33,473 bases of DNA from assembly GCF_003206575.1 (NCBI RefSeq), contig NZ_PZJO01000005.1, positions 1 to 33,473 on the forward strand. Direction: 5' to 3'. Position numbers and translations under genes: made by a program. Shown in pieces: positions 31,581-33,473 of this stretch (its first letter is position 1; each line of letters starts with the position of its first letter). The DNA is from Salinicola endophyticus (GTDB lineage: Bacteria > Pseudomonadota > Gammaproteobacteria > Pseudomonadales > Halomonadaceae). A model generated the notes under the pieces. It made no database searches. It was not told where the DNA came from and worked only from the letters and a program-made list of their open reading frames with translations.

Positions 31581-32123
31581 ATGTCGGCAGCGGCGCATGA
31601 CGACGACCCGCAGCAGGTGCTGCTGGGCCGCCTGACCAGCCCGCACGGCGTCAAGGGCTGGCTCAAGGTCTATTCGTACACCAGCCCGGCCGAGGGCATC
31701 TTCGACTACCCCGAGTGGGTGTTGACGCTGCACGGCCAGCGCGAGACGCGCAAGCTGCTCGAGGCGCGGCCGCAGGGCAAGGGTCTGGTGGTGCGACTGG
31801 AAGGTGTCGATACCCGCGAGCTGGCCGAGCAGTGGGCCGGCGCCGATGTGTCGGTGGCCAAGTCGGCACTACCGACGCTGGAGAGCGGCGAGTTCTACTG
31901 GCATCAGCTGGAAGGGCTCGACGTGGTGACCCGCGAGGGCGTCAGACTGGGCCGGATCGATCATCTGTTCGAGACCGGTGCCAATGACGTGCTGGTGGTC
32001 AAGCCCGGTACCGACAGCGTGGACGACCGTGAACGGCTGCTGCCGTTTCTGCCCGACGACGTGATCGTCGCGGTGGATCTCGCCGCCGGCGAGATGACGG
32101 TCGATTGGGACCCGACGTTCTAG
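31581..32123 (+). CDS. rimM: Ribosome maturation factor RimM
   Basis: RimM binds S19 and helps mature the 3' domain of 16S rRNA in the small subunit. The N-terminal barrel has [22 protein letters not shown] (about 13-34). The PRC-barrel C-terminal half has [31 protein letters not shown] and [15 protein letters not shown]. The ATG at 31581 is preferred; a GTG one codon earlier (31578) would add one residue. The ribosome-binding site is weak, fitting translational coupling with rpsP. Confidence 0.96.
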   Translation: MSAAAHDDDPQQVLLGRLTSPHGVKGWLKVYSYTSPAEGIFDYPEWVLTLHGQRETRKLLEARPQGKGLVVRLEGVDTRELAEQWAGADVSVAKSALPTLESGEFYWHQLEGLDVVTREGVRLGRIDHLFETGANDVLVVKPGTDSVDDRERLLPFLPDDVIVAVDLAAGEMTVDWDPTF

Positions 32124-32173
32124 TCTCCCGCGCAAGCGGGGTCGAGAGCGCGGCAGGGGAGGAGAAGCGTACC

Positions 32174-32938
32174 GTGTGGATAGGTGTCGTCTCCCTGTTC
32201 CCGGAGATGTTCGAGGCCATTACCCGGCACGGTGTGACCGGTCGGGCCGTGGAGCGAGGTCTGCTCGAGATGGCCTTGTGGAATCCTCGGGACTACGCCA
32301 CGGACAGACATCGCACGGTCGACGATCGCCCTTACGGTGGGGGTCCCGGCATGCTGATGAAGGTGGCGACACTGCGTGCGGCGCTCGATGATGCCCGCCG
32401 CAGTGCCGCCGCCGAGGGCCGGCGCCCGACGGTGATCTACCTCTCGCCGCAGGGCCGGCGTCTGGATCAGGCCGGCGCCAGGGAACTGGCGGCCCGCGAG
32501 AGTCTGATCGTGGTCGCCGGGCGCTACGAAGGTATCGACGAGCGCGTGGTCGAGGCCGATATCGACGAAGAGTGGTCGATCGGTGACTATGTGCTCAGCG
32601 GCGGCGAGCTGCCGGCGATGGTGCTGATCGACGCCCTGTCCCGCGAGGTGCCCGGCGTGCTCGGCCACAGCGACTCGGCGAGCGAGGACTCCTTCGCCAG
32701 CGGCCTGCTCGATTGCCCGCACTATACCCGCCCCGAGGTGATCGATGGTCACCGGGTGCCGGAGGTGCTGCTCAGTGGCAATCACGCGGCGATTCGACGC
32801 TGGCGCCTGAAGCAATCTCTCGGACGCACCTGGCTCAGGCGTCCGGATCTGTTGGAGAGCCGAACGTTGGACCGCGAGCAGCAGCAGCTACTCGACGAGT
32901 TCATCGAGGAACACGTCGCACGCGACGGCGGTGCATGA
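32174..32938 (+). CDS. trmD: tRNA (guanine-N1)-methyltransferase TrmD
   Basis: TrmD makes m1G37 next to the anticodon using S-adenosylmethionine, which prevents +1 frameshifting. It is a trefoil-knot dimer. Family blocks are complete: [78 protein letters not shown] and [12 protein letters not shown]. The GTG at 32174 is the start: it yields the universal M-W-I-G N-terminus and 254 residues (E. coli 255). GGGGAGGAG lies upstream. The earlier ATG at 32105 overlaps rimM and adds unrelated sequence. Confidence 0.97.
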   Translation: MWIGVVSLFPEMFEAITRHGVTGRAVERGLLEMALWNPRDYATDRHRTVDDRPYGGGPGMLMKVATLRAALDDARRSAAAEGRRPTVIYLSPQGRRLDQAGARELAARESLIVVAGRYEGIDERVVEADIDEEWSIGDYVLSGGELPAMVLIDALSREVPGVLGHSDSASEDSFASGLLDCPHYTRPEVIDGHRVPEVLLSGNHAAIRRWRLKQSLGRTWLRRPDLLESRTLDREQQQLLDEFIEEHVARDGGA

Positions 32939-33050
32939 GGCGAGACGCCTGCATGCGTCACTCACAGTCCGATTCCGCGCCGGTTCAGCGAACTCGCGCC
33001 GGGATTACGGAGCCGCCCCCAGGGGCACTCCTCTCAACCAGGAGCAAGAC

Positions 33051-33407
33051 ATGAGCAGCAAGAACAAGGTGATCCAGGCGCTCGAGAACGAGCAGATGAA
33101 CAAGGAAATCCCGGCCTTCGCCCCCGGCGATACCGTGGTTGTCCAGGTTAAGGTCGTGGAAGGTAACCGCGAGCGTCTGCAGGCCTTCGAAGGCGTGGTC
33201 ATCGGCAAGCGTAGCCGCGGTCTGAACTCCGCCTTCACCGTGCGCAAGATCTCCCACGGTGTCGGCGTCGAGCGTACCTTCCAGACCTACAGCCCGCTGG
33301 TCGCTGGTATCGACGTCAAGCGTCGCGGTGACGTGCGTCAGGCCAAGCTCTACTACCTCCGTGAGCGCAGCGGCAAATCCGCGCGTATCAAGGAAAAGCT
33401 GGGCTGA
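33051..33407 (+). CDS. rplS: 50S ribosomal protein L19
   Basis: L19 sits at the 30S-50S interface in the large subunit. The 118-residue protein shows the standard [48 protein letters not shown] and the C-terminal [31 protein letters not shown] lies six bases before ATG. It ends the rpsP-rimM-trmD-rplS set; the 112-base gap after trmD holds only weak hairpins. Confidence 0.98.
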   Translation: MSSKNKVIQALENEQMNKEIPAFAPGDTVVVQVKVVEGNRERLQAFEGVVIGKRSRGLNSAFTVRKISHGVGVERTFQTYSPLVAGIDVKRRGDVRQAKLYYLRERSGKSARIKEKLG

Positions 33408-33417
33408 GTGCGATGAT

Positions 33418-33441
33418 GCCCCGGCACCTGATGACCGGGGC
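33418..33441 (+). terminator. Possible hairpin terminator after rplS
   Basis: GCCCCGG (33418-33424) pairs with CCGGGGC (33435-33441) around a 10-base loop. An alternative outer pairing, GATGCC/GGCATC, spans 33415-33450. No T-run is seen before the window ends, so termination is uncertain. Confidence 0.4.
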
Positions 33442-33473
33442 GATGGCATCGCCAATCGAGAAGACCCCGTGCG

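Overview
The window is a GC-rich, gene-dense stretch of what looks like the core chromosome of a gammaproteobacterium. The gene content (Tas, YaaA, SbcB, MinCDE, pitrilysin, the yfjD-ypjD-ffh-rpsP-rimM-trmD-rplS block, a DUF349 protein) and the protein style suggest a halophilic Oceanospirillales/Halomonadaceae member. That placement is inference from family recognition; no alignment was run. I see no insertion sequence, prophage, CRISPR array or integrase.

Layout. 1-5000: a small lipoprotein, a Tim44-like membrane protein, yaaA, the aldo-keto reductase tas, a Sel1-repeat protein and a small DEDDh exonuclease. 5000-10500: a quinone oxidoreductase, a two-domain acyltransferase resembling the ornithine-lipid synthase OlsF, a LOG-family phosphoribohydrolase with a DUF501 partner, ybaK, a small HNH protein and an unrecognised protein. 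10500-13900: a MalY/PatB C-S lyase, the chaperedoxin cnoX, a DUF3750 protein, a run of hairpins/terminators and an initiator tRNA. 13980-20500: a 921-residue DUF349 protein, then minC-minD-minE and sbcB. 20500-27200: pitrilysin, a SRAP-family protein, and a TetR regulator overlapping an LplT-like transporter/PlsC acyltransferase fusion. 27200-33473: yfjD and ypjD on the minus strand, divergent from ffh, followed by rpsP, rimM, trmD and rplS. This reproduces the E. coli gene order.

How the genes work together. MinCDE place the division septum. ffh, rpsP, rimM, trmD and rplS serve protein targeting, ribosome assembly and tRNA modification, next to the membrane proteins YpjD and YfjD. The initiator tRNA has its own consensus promoter inside the end of the DUF349 gene. 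Two different acyltransferase fusions point to membrane-lipid remodelling. Several genes answer stress: YaaA (peroxide), CnoX (oxidative unfolding) and SbcB (DNA repair).

The most unusual items are: a SRAP (YedK/HMCES-type) protein that has lost all four known catalytic residues while keeping the fold motifs; an initiator tRNA with a U1-U72 mismatch where C1-A72 is usual; the OlsF-like fusion; and the TetR/LplT-PlsC operon with a candidate operator. Most of the window is ordinary housekeeping DNA. I do not see a convincing multi-gene novel system.
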